A model generated the notes under the pieces. The model was not told the origin of the DNA, did no database searches, and saw nothing but the letters and a program-made list of their open reading frames with translations. From positions 2,630 to 14,483 of the forward strand of contig CAJTON010000030.1 in assembly GCA_910577605.1 (NCBI GenBank): a DNA stretch of 11,854 bases, read 5' to 3'. Source of the stretch: an uncultured Butyrivibrio sp. (GTDB taxonomy: Bacteria > Bacillota > Clostridia > Lachnospirales > Lachnospiraceae). Of the stretch, positions 1-5,834 are shown piece by piece (the stretch's first letter is position 1; the number at the start of each line of letters is the position of its first letter). The position numbers were made by a program, and so were the translations under genes.

Positions 1-1
1 G

Positions 2-256
2 GAGATACCGGAGGGCATGGTGGCTTCCTACGGGCAGATCGCAAGGCTTATAGGCAGGGAGAAAAACGCGAGGCTTGTGGGAAAAGTTCTCGGTATGGCG
101 GAGTATTACGGGGAATATCCGTGTCACCGCGTCGTTAATAACGCCGGTCGTCTCGCTCCGTATTTTTATGAGCAGCAAAGTCTGCTTGAAGCCGAGGGAG
201 TGGAGGTTAAAGACGGAAACTGCGTTGATATGCGCAAATACCGTTGGGATGCGTAA
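2..256 (+). CDS. Alkylguanine-DNA alkyltransferase (MGMT) family protein, 3' part only
   Basis: The 5' end lies outside the window; the reading frame is open from base 2 to the TAA at 254-256, giving 84 residues. The segment has the C-terminal DNA-binding/active-site domain of the MGMT/Ogt family: a helix-turn-helix stretch starting VASYGQIARLIG, an arginine-finger region (KNARLVGKVLG), and the active-site motif PCHRVV. Its cysteine is, in this family, the acceptor that takes an alkyl group from O6-alkylguanine in a suicide reaction. Because the cysteine is present, it is not an alkyltransferase-like (ATL) protein, in which that residue is replaced. The tail after the motif (LLEAEGVEV, then ending YRWDA) fits the short stand-alone MGMT-family proteins of Firmicutes. 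The role, direct reversal DNA repair in the cytoplasm, is inferred from family. The ATG at 17 is internal, since conserved residues (EIPEG) precede it. Confidence 0.85.
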   Translation, partial: EIPEGMVASYGQIARLIGREKNARLVGKVLGMAEYYGEYPCHRVVNNAGRLAPYFYEQQSLLEAEGVEVKDGNCVDMRKYRWDA

Positions 257-261
257 TTTTA

Positions 262-289
262 TAAAATTGGTATTTATTTTTTCCGGTAA
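262..289 (+). promoter_or_regulatory. Possible sigma-D (sigma-28-like) promoter for the chemotaxis receptor
   Basis: TAAA at 262-265, a 16-base gap, then TCCGGTAA at 282-289. The Bacillus sigma-D consensus is TAAA, 14-16 bases, GCCGATAT, so the CCG and TA core match. It sits about 45 bases ahead of the receptor start, and sigma-D normally drives motility and chemotaxis genes. The other option is a weak sigma-A promoter with -10 TAATAT at 297-302, which has no good -35. Confidence 0.45.
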
Positions 290-334
290 GTTGTGGTAAT
301 ATGTTCTAAATTAGATTTTAAGGAGGTTTGGTCA

Positions 335-1879
335 ATGAACAAGAAACAAGTTACAGCACTTGACGATTACATCAACAAAGTGTACGCGATCGCCCTGCTG
401 ACGATTTCCGGCGCGTGTCAGGCTGCGGGGCTTTTGTACACGCTTGAGAAAATTTTAGGCTTGTTTCCTACGGTCGAATGGTGGATACTTATCACCTTTG
501 ATGTGACCTGTCTTTTGTGGCTTTCCATCTCCGTTTTCTTTGTGAAGACCGGATACGAGAATAAGCTTGTGAAACCAAAAAAGCTTAAGCAGACTAAAGT
601 TTTTCTTACTGTTCTGGAAATTGTCCAGTGGAATTTCATTCTTTATATGATGCCGCTTGAAAATTTCTGGGCGTATATGTTTTTCTTTATCGCGCTTGAG
701 GCTCTTTTCCTTGATCACAAGCTTATAGCGCTTACGGAAGCCGGTCTGTTTATATCGCTTATAATTTCATGGTTTGTAATCGGAGAAAGTACGCTTCCGG
801 CGAGAGACGCCATGTTCATTCCGGCAATGCTTAATAAAATAGTATGCCTTATTCTTTCGCTAGCGGTTCTGTTTTTGCTCGTCTATCTTGTAAACAGATT
901 TTTGGTCAGGGCAAAAAAAGACGAGATGGAGAAAAACAACGAGAGAGTGCAGAAGGTGCTGCTTTCCGTATCGGAGCTGTCCGATAAATTATACGGCGCC
1001 GGAAATACGCTGTCGGATATATCGCATAATGAAAGCTCTTCAGCGGAGGAATTGGCGGCGACGAGCGAAAATCTTCTGGCAAACAATAACGAGTTAGGGC
1101 GCAAGAGCGATGAGAGCATTGAAAATCTGAACGAGCTGCAAAAATGGGAGCAGGTGGTGAACGAGCAGATGAACAGGGTCGAAGCAAGTTCAAAACGCCT
1201 TCTTGACAAGTCAAAGGAGAACGAGAGCCGTTTGAAATCCCTGAAGGAAATTACGAGCGAGGTCTCCGTATCCATGGAAAATACCAACGAGGTTTCCGTA
1301 AGGCTTTCCGCCGCGGTCAAAGAAATTGACGTGGCGCTCAAGGTCATCAGTGATATTTCGTCGTCTACCGATCTGCTGTCGCTTAACGCTTCGATAGAGG
1401 CGGCGCGAGCGGGCGAGGCAGGAAAGGGGTTTGCGGTCGTAGCGCAGTCTGTAGGCGGCCTTGCGAGAGATACTCAGGAATCCGTTAAAAAAGTAGGCTC
1501 TGTTATCGAAAAAATACAGCAGAGCGTCGCTGAAATGACCGATATGGTCAATGAAAATTCCAGGAAGCTTGCGAGCCAGAATGAATATTTCAATGAAGTG
1601 TTCATCGGAATGCAGGAAATGATCTCAATTCTCAACAGCTCTATGGAGGATATAGGGACTATGGGCGAGGCCCATGACAAACAGGCGGGCGTTATCAGAA
1701 ACACTGTTGAGATAAACCGCTCCATCGCGGACAGCATAAAACAGGAAAACTCCGAGTACGCGAATATAAATATTATGGTTGAAAGCAACGCCAACGATAT
1801 CGAGAAGATGACCGAACAGGTTTCGGTACTTAACCAGATGGTTGAGCAGATCAACCGGCTGCTTTCACAGCAGGATTAA
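335..1879 (+). CDS. Methyl-accepting chemotaxis protein, six-TM, without periplasmic sensor domain
   Basis: 514 residues. The start at 335 is chosen because AAGGAGG (320-326) lies just upstream; the earlier ATG at 293 has no such site. Residues about 15-187 hold six hydrophobic segments (roughly 15-38, 48-70, 88-107, 110-126, 128-150, 162-187) with only short loops, so the N-terminal sensor is a membrane module and not the usual two-TM plus extracellular domain. A long coiled coil follows, with Glu/Gln/Ser/Ala-rich heptads (for example SSSAEELAATSENL near 235-248) that could be methylation sites. The signalling hairpin tip is at about 345-375 (LNASIEAARAGEAGKGFAVVA), diagnostic of the family. 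The protein would couple a membrane or small-molecule signal to CheA/CheW and the flagellar motor; the ligand cannot be read from the sequence. After the tip, the usual EVR reads SVG. No che or flagellar genes are next to it. Confidence 0.92.
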   Translation: MNKKQVTALDDYINKVYAIALLTISGACQAAGLLYTLEKILGLFPTVEWWILITFDVTCLLWLSISVFFVKTGYENKLVKPKKLKQTKVFLTVLEIVQWNFILYMMPLENFWAYMFFFIALEALFLDHKLIALTEAGLFISLIISWFVIGESTLPARDAMFIPAMLNKIVCLILSLAVLFLLVYLVNRFLVRAKKDEMEKNNERVQKVLLSVSELSDKLYGAGNTLSDISHNESSSAEELAATSENLLANNNELGRKSDESIENLNELQKWEQVVNEQMNRVEASSKRLLDKSKENESRLKSLKEITSEVSVSMENTNEVSVRLSAAVKEIDVALKVISDISSSTDLLSLNASIEAARAGEAGKGFAVVAQSVGGLARDTQESVKKVGSVIEKIQQSVAEMTDMVNENSRKLASQNEYFNEVFIGMQEMISILNSSMEDIGTMGEAHDKQAGVIRNTVEINRSIADSIKQENSEYANINIMVESNANDIEKMTEQVSVLNQMVEQINRLLSQQD

Positions 1880-1904
1880 TACATACGGATATTTGTATAA
1901 AAAT

Positions 1905-1934
1905 AGCGGCGCCACATATGACGCCGCTGCTTTT
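1905..1934. terminator. Bidirectional intrinsic terminator between convergent genes
   Basis: The stem AGCGGCG (1905-1911) pairs with CGCCGCT (1922-1928), with a 10-base loop. On the plus strand TTTT follows after GC. On the minus strand the hairpin is followed by ATTTTTAT. It therefore can end both the chemotaxis receptor transcript and the convergent marR/flavin-reductase transcript. Confidence 0.8.
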
Positions 1935-1940
1935 ATATAA

Positions 1941-2513
1941 TTACAGTCTTTGCTGCGCTTTTCCCCATTCTCCGATATTTTTGCCGTTCCATGAAAAATA
2001 AGTCTCGCAGGTGGTGCTTACCGGGGCGATTCTGGCTAACCGCGCCTCAAGTGTCTCCGATTCGTCCGCAAGCTCTTCGGCGATGAGAACATTCCTTATC
2101 TTGCAGAGGAAAACTTCGCCGTCGTCGAGAGGCATTGATTTTGAGACTTCAAGCTCGAAGGATACTGGGCTTTGAGAAAGTATCGGGACATTAAGCGCGC
2201 GTCCTTTTTCGATCTCGACGGGATGAGCTTTCGCTTTATCCTCCTTGTAGCCGTCGGCGGTTCCGTAATAGTCGGCAATCGGAAGAAGCGCCTCGGTAAC
2301 GAGATTTGCGGAAAAACACTTGGTTTCACGGATGCGGTCCCGGGTGAGCTTTTCTCCGCCTATGCATGCCATCACTCCGAGTTCGCTGTCCCAACAGTAA
2401 CTTATCCAGCAGAACAGACCGAAATCGGGAGTGCCGTCCTCTTTGTATGTTCCGAAGATAAACAGCGTCTGCGGACAGAAATCGTTTGAGACAGGGGTTT
2501 CGATTTTTTTCAT
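1941..2513 (-). CDS. Flavin reductase-like (FMN-binding split barrel) family protein
   Basis: 190 residues, the usual length for the single-domain flavin reductase-like family. Family features are the opening around a Pro-Gln-Thr-Leu strand (CPQTLFIFGTYKEDG), a glycine/hydrophobic barrel strand (ELGVMACIGGEKLTRDRI) and the motif CFSANLVTE, which resembles the FxVN(L) stretch of these proteins. They bind FMN or FAD non-covalently; members reduce free flavin with NAD(P)H or act as small oxidoreductases, so the precise substrate is unknown. The ATG (2511-2513) overlaps the stop of the upstream marR gene by four bases (ATGA), and AAGGAGG lies just upstream inside marR, so the two are probably translationally coupled. 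The pairing suggests induction by the MarR ligand (oxidant, quinone or phenolic), which is inference. Confidence 0.82.
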   Translation of the reverse strand: MKKIETPVSNDFCPQTLFIFGTYKEDGTPDFGLFCWISYCWDSELGVMACIGGEKLTRDRIRETKCFSANLVTEALLPIADYYGTADGYKEDKAKAHPVEIEKGRALNVPILSQSPVSFELEVSKSMPLDDGEVFLCKIRNVLIAEELADESETLEARLARIAPVSTTCETYFSWNGKNIGEWGKAQQRL

Positions 2514-2944
2514 TCAAGTTCCTCCTTAACATTTTCCAAGATTCGTTTTAAATAGTTTTCCGTATTTTGAATTTCTTTTTCCTCAAATCCCTTGAAATAA
2601 AGAGCCGTCATTTTGGAGGACACCTCCTCGTACTTTGCGCTAAGTCCTCTTGCCCTCGGCGTCAGGGAGATAAGGATCTCGCGGCGGTCGCTTTGACTGT
2701 GCGTCCTCACGATAAGCCCCGACGCTTCCATTCTGTCGAGCATACTTGTAAGAGTCGTCTTGGCAAGTCCCACCGATTTGGACAGCCCGGCAATGGGGAT
2801 ATTGTCCCTTTGCCACAGGACATAAAGGATTTTGCCCTGCGCTCCGTTGAACTCGTTCACGCCCTCGGCAGACAGCAGCTTTTCAAAAACTCTGCCTCCC
2901 ACGGATTTGATCTGGGAAATAAGAAAGCCCGCGTCACTTATCAT
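2510..2944 (-). CDS. MarR-family transcriptional regulator
   Basis: 144 residues, typical for MarR. The winged helix-turn-helix is in the middle: IAGLSKSVGLAKTTLTSMLD as helix-turn-helix, RMEASGLIVR as the following helix end and wing start, and the wing SQSDRREILISLT with the conserved Asp-Arg-Arg. N- and C-terminal helices would form the dimer interface. The start at 2944 is chosen because AAGGAAAGGAG lies a few bases upstream. A longer frame reaches a TTG at 3055, but it has no ribosome binding site and passes through a repeated leader. It is first in a two-gene operon with the flavin reductase, and the inverted repeat over its promoter suggests self-regulation. No cysteine sensor typical of OhrR (Cys near residue 15) is visible, so the inducer is unknown. 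Confidence 0.9.
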   Translation of the reverse strand: MISDAGFLISQIKSVGGRVFEKLLSAEGVNEFNGAQGKILYVLWQRDNIPIAGLSKSVGLAKTTLTSMLDRMEASGLIVRTHSQSDRREILISLTPRARGLSAKYEEVSSKMTALYFKGFEEKEIQNTENYLKRILENVKEELE

Positions 2945-2954
2945 TTTGTCTCCT

Positions 2955-3035
2955 TTCCTTGAAATACTGCGCTGTTTTTCCGCGCATAATGGTATCCTCG
3001 AAGAGGGGTTCCTTGAAATACCGGGCTGTTTTCCG
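2955..3035. repeat. Imperfect 27-28 base direct repeat in the marR leader
   Basis: Copy 1 spans 2955-2982 and copy 2 spans 3009-3035, 54 bases apart. They share TTCCTTGAAATAC, then differ by two substitutions and one T indel. On the transcribed (minus) strand each copy has an A-rich segment (AAAACAG) that can be flanked by a four-base stem (CCGG/CCGG in one, GCGC/GCGC in the other). The copy nearer the gene ends in the ribosome binding site region of marR. It may be a local duplication or a repeated binding element. Confidence 0.6.
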
Positions 3036-3064
3036 GCTCCAACCGGAGTCGTCAATAAGAAATT

Positions 3065-3102
3065 CTATATAGGATAGTACCATATAGTATTAAAGAAATC
3101 AA
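3065..3102 (-). promoter_or_regulatory. marR operon promoter with overlapping operator-like inverted repeat
   Basis: On the minus strand, -35 TTGATT (3102-3097), a 17-base spacer, and -10 TACTAT (3079-3074). The imperfect inverted repeat CTATATAGG (3065-3073) / CCATATAG (3080-3087) is centred on the -10. A repressor there would block RNA polymerase, which fits MarR autoregulation. The predicted transcript has a leader of about 120 nt before the marR start. Confidence 0.6.
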
Positions 3103-3149
3103 CCCTAAAATTCAAACTTCTGATTTATAAAGCTCGTCTTGCAAAATGT

Positions 3150-4724
3150 CTATATTTTATCCTTTTTAACAAGTCCGTTTGCTGTAAGCTCGTATACCGT
3201 ATCGCAGACCTCGTCAATATATTTGCGGTCGTGCGAAACACTGATTATCGCTCCGCCGAAGCCGGACAGCATTTTTCTTATCACGGGATTTGACAGCGGC
3301 GAAAAGTTGCGGCTCGGCTCGTCAAGCAAAAGAACGTTGCAGTCCGATGTGTCAAGATACAGAAGCATTACCTTTGCTTTTTGTCCGCCTGAAAGCTCCC
3401 GCATCGGACGCGTCATTTCGTCCGCCGTGAATTTCATGCTGCCGAGATAAGCGCGCGTAAGCGATATGCTTTCCTTGCTGCCGTCAGATAAAAAATCCAC
3501 CGCCGTCTGTTCAAGCTCAAGAAGCTCCTCGTAGTTCTGAGGCATGCAGGCGGCTTTTATGTCGGAGCGTTTTAACATCTCCTCCGCCAGAATACGCATG
3601 AGCGTCGTCTTGCCGCAGCCGTTTTTTCCTATAATGCAAATATGTTCGGGACCTCTCACATAAAGACGCAGATCCCGCGAAAGAACGGTACAGTTCTCCG
3701 GCTGCAAACCGGATTGCCCGCTGTTATTTTCCGGGACGCGAAGTTCATTCAGCGAAAAATCAAGCACGACTTTGCCGTTAGGTATGGAAGCGCGGCTGCC
3801 GAATTTGGTGAACATAGCTTCCTCATATTCGGGAAGCTCGGTCATATTTTCAAATTCGTCTTCAAAGCGCGCCTCATATGCCTTTACCCGGTGCATGGTT
3901 TTCTTTAAAAGCGCGGCTCCGTGAGGGTCCTGACGGCTGGCGGCGTTAAGCTGATGCTCCACCTTCTGCCGTATCTGCCGGAATTTTTCCTGTTGTTTGT
4001 CATATTCTCTGCGCTCGCTTTTCGCAGTCTGCGCCTGCTTCTCAGATCGCAGGTTCCTCGCCGAGATGTAATCTTTATAGCCGCTGCGGGCAACCGTGCA
4101 GCGGGGTACGGTTTTGCGCCTGAGCTGCTCTATATGGACGATCATATTCGCGGTGCGCTCAAGAAGCGTTTCGTCGTGCGAAATGTAAAGCACGGGAATA
4201 TCGCTGTCTTTTATGAAATTTTCAAGCCATACAAGCGTTTCTATATCAAGATCGTTTGACGGCTCGTCAAGCAGCAGGAGCGTAGGGCTGTCTATAAGAA
4301 GTCCTATCAACTGGACTTTGATTTTTTCGCCTCCTGACAGCACGCCGAGAGGCTCCTGCGAGTACATACGATCCGCAGGAAATCCGAGCTTTCCGCACAG
4401 CCTTGCAAGTTCACATGGGTCCTTGTCGTAAAATCCTCCCGAAGCGGTAAGGTATTCGTACACGGTGAGGTTAAGCGCATCAGCCGGAAGCTCCTGCGGC
4501 AGATAGCCCAAACGTTCTTTTCCGCGCTGTATCTCGCCCTCGTATTCGACGTATCCCTCCGCGGCTTCGGGAGCGTAAATAAGCTTCATCAGCGTACTTT
4601 TTCCGTTGCCCTCCTCGCCGATGAGAGCGCACTTGTCCCCCTTGTTTATTGTCAGATTAAAATCCTCAAGCAGAATGCGGTAGTCCTTTTTATGTCTTAT
4701 GGTTAAATGCCTGATCTGCAGCAT
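3150..4724 (-). CDS. ABC-F family ATPase (ribosome-associated; possible antibiotic-resistance type)
   Basis: 524 residues with two ABC nucleotide-binding domains and no membrane segments, the ABC-F layout. NBD1: Walker A GEEGNGKS (36-43), signature LSGGE (129-133), Walker B LLLLDEPSNDLD (149-160), H-switch His183. A charged, helix-rich linker spans about 200-315. NBD2: Walker A GKNGCGKT (366-373), signature LSGGQ (444-448), Walker B VLLLDEP (464-470), H-switch His498. Both catalytic Glu residues (154, 469) are present. ABC-F proteins bind the ribosomal E site and either dislodge antibiotics or help stalled translation; which applies here cannot be decided. After Walker B, NBD2 has SRNFSP where most ABC-F proteins have TNHLD. 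The start at 4724 has AAAGGAGGG just upstream; the frame continues upstream without a site. The long structured leader resembles those of inducible resistance ABC-F genes. Confidence 0.9.
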   Translation of the reverse strand: MLQIRHLTIRHKKDYRILLEDFNLTINKGDKCALIGEEGNGKSTLMKLIYAPEAAEGYVEYEGEIQRGKERLGYLPQELPADALNLTVYEYLTASGGFYDKDPCELARLCGKLGFPADRMYSQEPLGVLSGGEKIKVQLIGLLIDSPTLLLLDEPSNDLDIETLVWLENFIKDSDIPVLYISHDETLLERTANMIVHIEQLRRKTVPRCTVARSGYKDYISARNLRSEKQAQTAKSERREYDKQQEKFRQIRQKVEHQLNAASRQDPHGAALLKKTMHRVKAYEARFEDEFENMTELPEYEEAMFTKFGSRASIPNGKVVLDFSLNELRVPENNSGQSGLQPENCTVLSRDLRLYVRGPEHICIIGKNGCGKTTLMRILAEEMLKRSDIKAACMPQNYEELLELEQTAVDFLSDGSKESISLTRAYLGSMKFTADEMTRPMRELSGGQKAKVMLLYLDTSDCNVLLLDEPSRNFSPLSNPVIRKMLSGFGGAIISVSHDRKYIDEVCDTVYELTANGLVKKDKI

Positions 4725-4726
4725 AT

Positions 4727-4785
4727 GATTTCCCTCCTTTTTCTCAAATGTTTTTTGTTTTATAAGAGAAAACACAAGGGAGATC
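4727..4785 (-). promoter_or_regulatory. Possible ribosome-binding-site sequestering helices of the ABC-F gene
   Basis: On the transcript, TTTTCTC (4772-4766) can pair perfectly with GAGAAAA (4745-4739), which abuts and overlaps the start of the AAGGAGG site. Alternatively GATCTCCC (4785-4778) can pair with GGGAAATC (4734-4727) in seven of eight positions, covering the end of the same site. The two helices share neither arm but compete for the same region. Translational control is an inference. Confidence 0.35.
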
Positions 4786-4913
4786 AGAGCCTGTATGCGC
4801 TGTGCGAAACGCTTCCGGCGAACTGCTGTTTTTAAACAAAAAGCCAAAGGACAATCCTTCCTTCAGCCCGCAAAAAAGCAGGAGGACGACGTCATAACAA
4901 AACAAAAGCACAC

Positions 4914-4934
4914 AAAAACGGGCTGAATAAGCCC
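4914..4934 (-). terminator. Terminator-like hairpin in the ABC-F leader (candidate attenuator)
   Basis: On the minus strand the stem GGGCT (4934-4930), loop TATTC and AGCCC (4924-4920) is followed by G and five T (4918-4914). It lies inside the leader, about 190 bases before the ABC-F start, so it would cut transcription short. Its 3' arm plus flank, TTCAGCCCG (4927-4919), is also perfectly complementary over nine bases to CGGGCTGAA downstream (4870-4862). The stem is only five base pairs, so its strength is moderate. Confidence 0.55.
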
Positions 4935-4968
4935 TGTCCCGAAATTCCGACCTGTGTCTTCTATTTTG

Positions 4969-4998
4969 TTAATTCATCATCTTCCCGCCGCCCTTCAT
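4969..4998 (-). CDS. Nine-codon upstream ORF in the ABC-F leader
   Basis: The ATG at 4998-4996 begins a short frame encoding MKGGGKMMN, ending with TAA at 4971-4969. It starts only about a dozen bases after the predicted transcription start and has no clear ribosome binding site. It precedes the terminator-like hairpin by about 35 bases. Leader peptides at this position control several inducible ABC-F resistance genes by ribosome stalling; that this frame is translated is not shown. Confidence 0.35.
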   Translation of the reverse strand: MKGGGKMMN

Positions 4999-5016
4999 AA
5001 TAAAATCAATAACTAT

Positions 5017-5045
5017 ATTATAGTGAAAACAGCACGGAGTGTCAA
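5017..5045 (-). promoter_or_regulatory. Perfect-consensus sigma-A promoter for the ABC-F gene
   Basis: On the minus strand TTGACA (5045-5040), a 17-base spacer, and TATAAT (5022-5017). Both hexamers and the spacing are exact consensus. Transcription should start near 5010, giving an untranslated leader of about 285 nt before the ABC-F start at 4724. Such a strong promoter with a long structured leader suggests control after initiation. Confidence 0.85.
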
Positions 5046-5079
5046 GCGTAGGCGCTTTAAATTGTTATGATTCACCGGA

Positions 5080-5814
5080 TTATTTTTCATATTCGATCCA
5101 TATGAGATTCTTTTTGTCTGTAATATCTTTGTAAGAAAAGCGCATATTTTCGGGCAGGGAATAAAAAACATCGCCTTCAACGGTATATCTGGATTTTGAC
5201 CCGTCTGAAAGTCCATACAGGTCGTTGTCCTCGCCAAGAAGCATTGTTGTATTATTGGGAGGGTCATATACATTGATTTTTATAAATTGCATATCTGGAA
5301 ATTTTTCTGCGGCGGCAGGGGCGGCGCGGTTGGCGTTAAGGTGAATTTCAGGGTGTTGACCGTTAAGGTTTTCAATATAAATTTCCGCCTGAACTGTCAT
5401 TTCTTCATTAAAAACAGATAGAGAGAAATTATCTAACAGCATATTGATATTATTGCAATATGTCGTTATGGGAACTGTGGAAATGTAATAACCCTCCCCA
5501 CGGAAAGTATAAAGCTCTTTTTCGTCTACGGAATATCCTTCCCACGGAAGTTCTCCGTTATTGTAGGCTTCCTGCATTTGTTCCATGACGGTTTTTATGG
5601 CATCGTCGATCAGAATATTTATTTCATTTATATATCTGACATTGCTGTTTATACGTTTTTCTGACAGAACGTATTTGTATTTGTAGTTTCCTGCGTCCGA
5701 CCAGTCTATTTTGTCAAAGGGAATTGTAGGAGGACGTTTTGCAGAAGATTTATCGCAGGCTGAGCAAAAAAGTATAATTATTAAGATAAAAAACATCGGC
5801 ATTCTTTTTTTCAT
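5080..5814 (-). CDS. Putative lipoprotein of unknown function
   Basis: 244 residues. The N-terminus MKKRMPMFFILIIILFCSACDKSS has a positive start, a hydrophobic core and a lipobox-like CSAC with Cys20 as the likely lipidated residue. The position before SA is Cys and not the usual Leu, so it is slightly off consensus. The mature part (about 224 residues) is polar with Ile/Tyr-rich strands and no domain I recognise. AAGGAGATG lies upstream of the ATG at 5814. It is 20 bases downstream of the cysteine-peptidase gene on the same strand and almost certainly co-transcribed. It should sit on the outer face of the membrane, where it could act with the secreted peptidase as an anchor, inhibitor or substrate; this is speculation. 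No terminator is seen after its stop. Confidence 0.7.
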   Translation of the reverse strand: MKKRMPMFFILIIILFCSACDKSSAKRPPTIPFDKIDWSDAGNYKYKYVLSEKRINSNVRYINEINILIDDAIKTVMEQMQEAYNNGELPWEGYSVDEKELYTFRGEGYYISTVPITTYCNNINMLLDNFSLSVFNEEMTVQAEIYIENLNGQHPEIHLNANRAAPAAAEKFPDMQFIKINVYDPPNNTTMLLGEDNDLYGLSDGSKSRYTVEGDVFYSLPENMRFSYKDITDKKNLIWIEYEK

Positions 5815-5834
5815 GACAGTTCATCTCCTTACTT

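Noticed and set aside
2945..3055. N-terminal extension of MarR from TTG 3055
   Set aside because: No ribosome binding site precedes the TTG, the extension is made of the duplicated leader, and ATG 2944 has a strong site and matches normal MarR length.
4843..4858. Second terminator in the ABC-F leader (AAGGA/TCCTT hairpin followed by T residues)
   Set aside because: The stem is five mostly A/U-G pairs with a three-base loop, and the T run is separated by GGC, so it is too weak to call.
5046..5079. Terminator after the lipoprotein gene
   Set aside because: Only a four-base AGCG/CGCT stem without a T tract is present; read-through into the ABC-F leader cannot be excluded.
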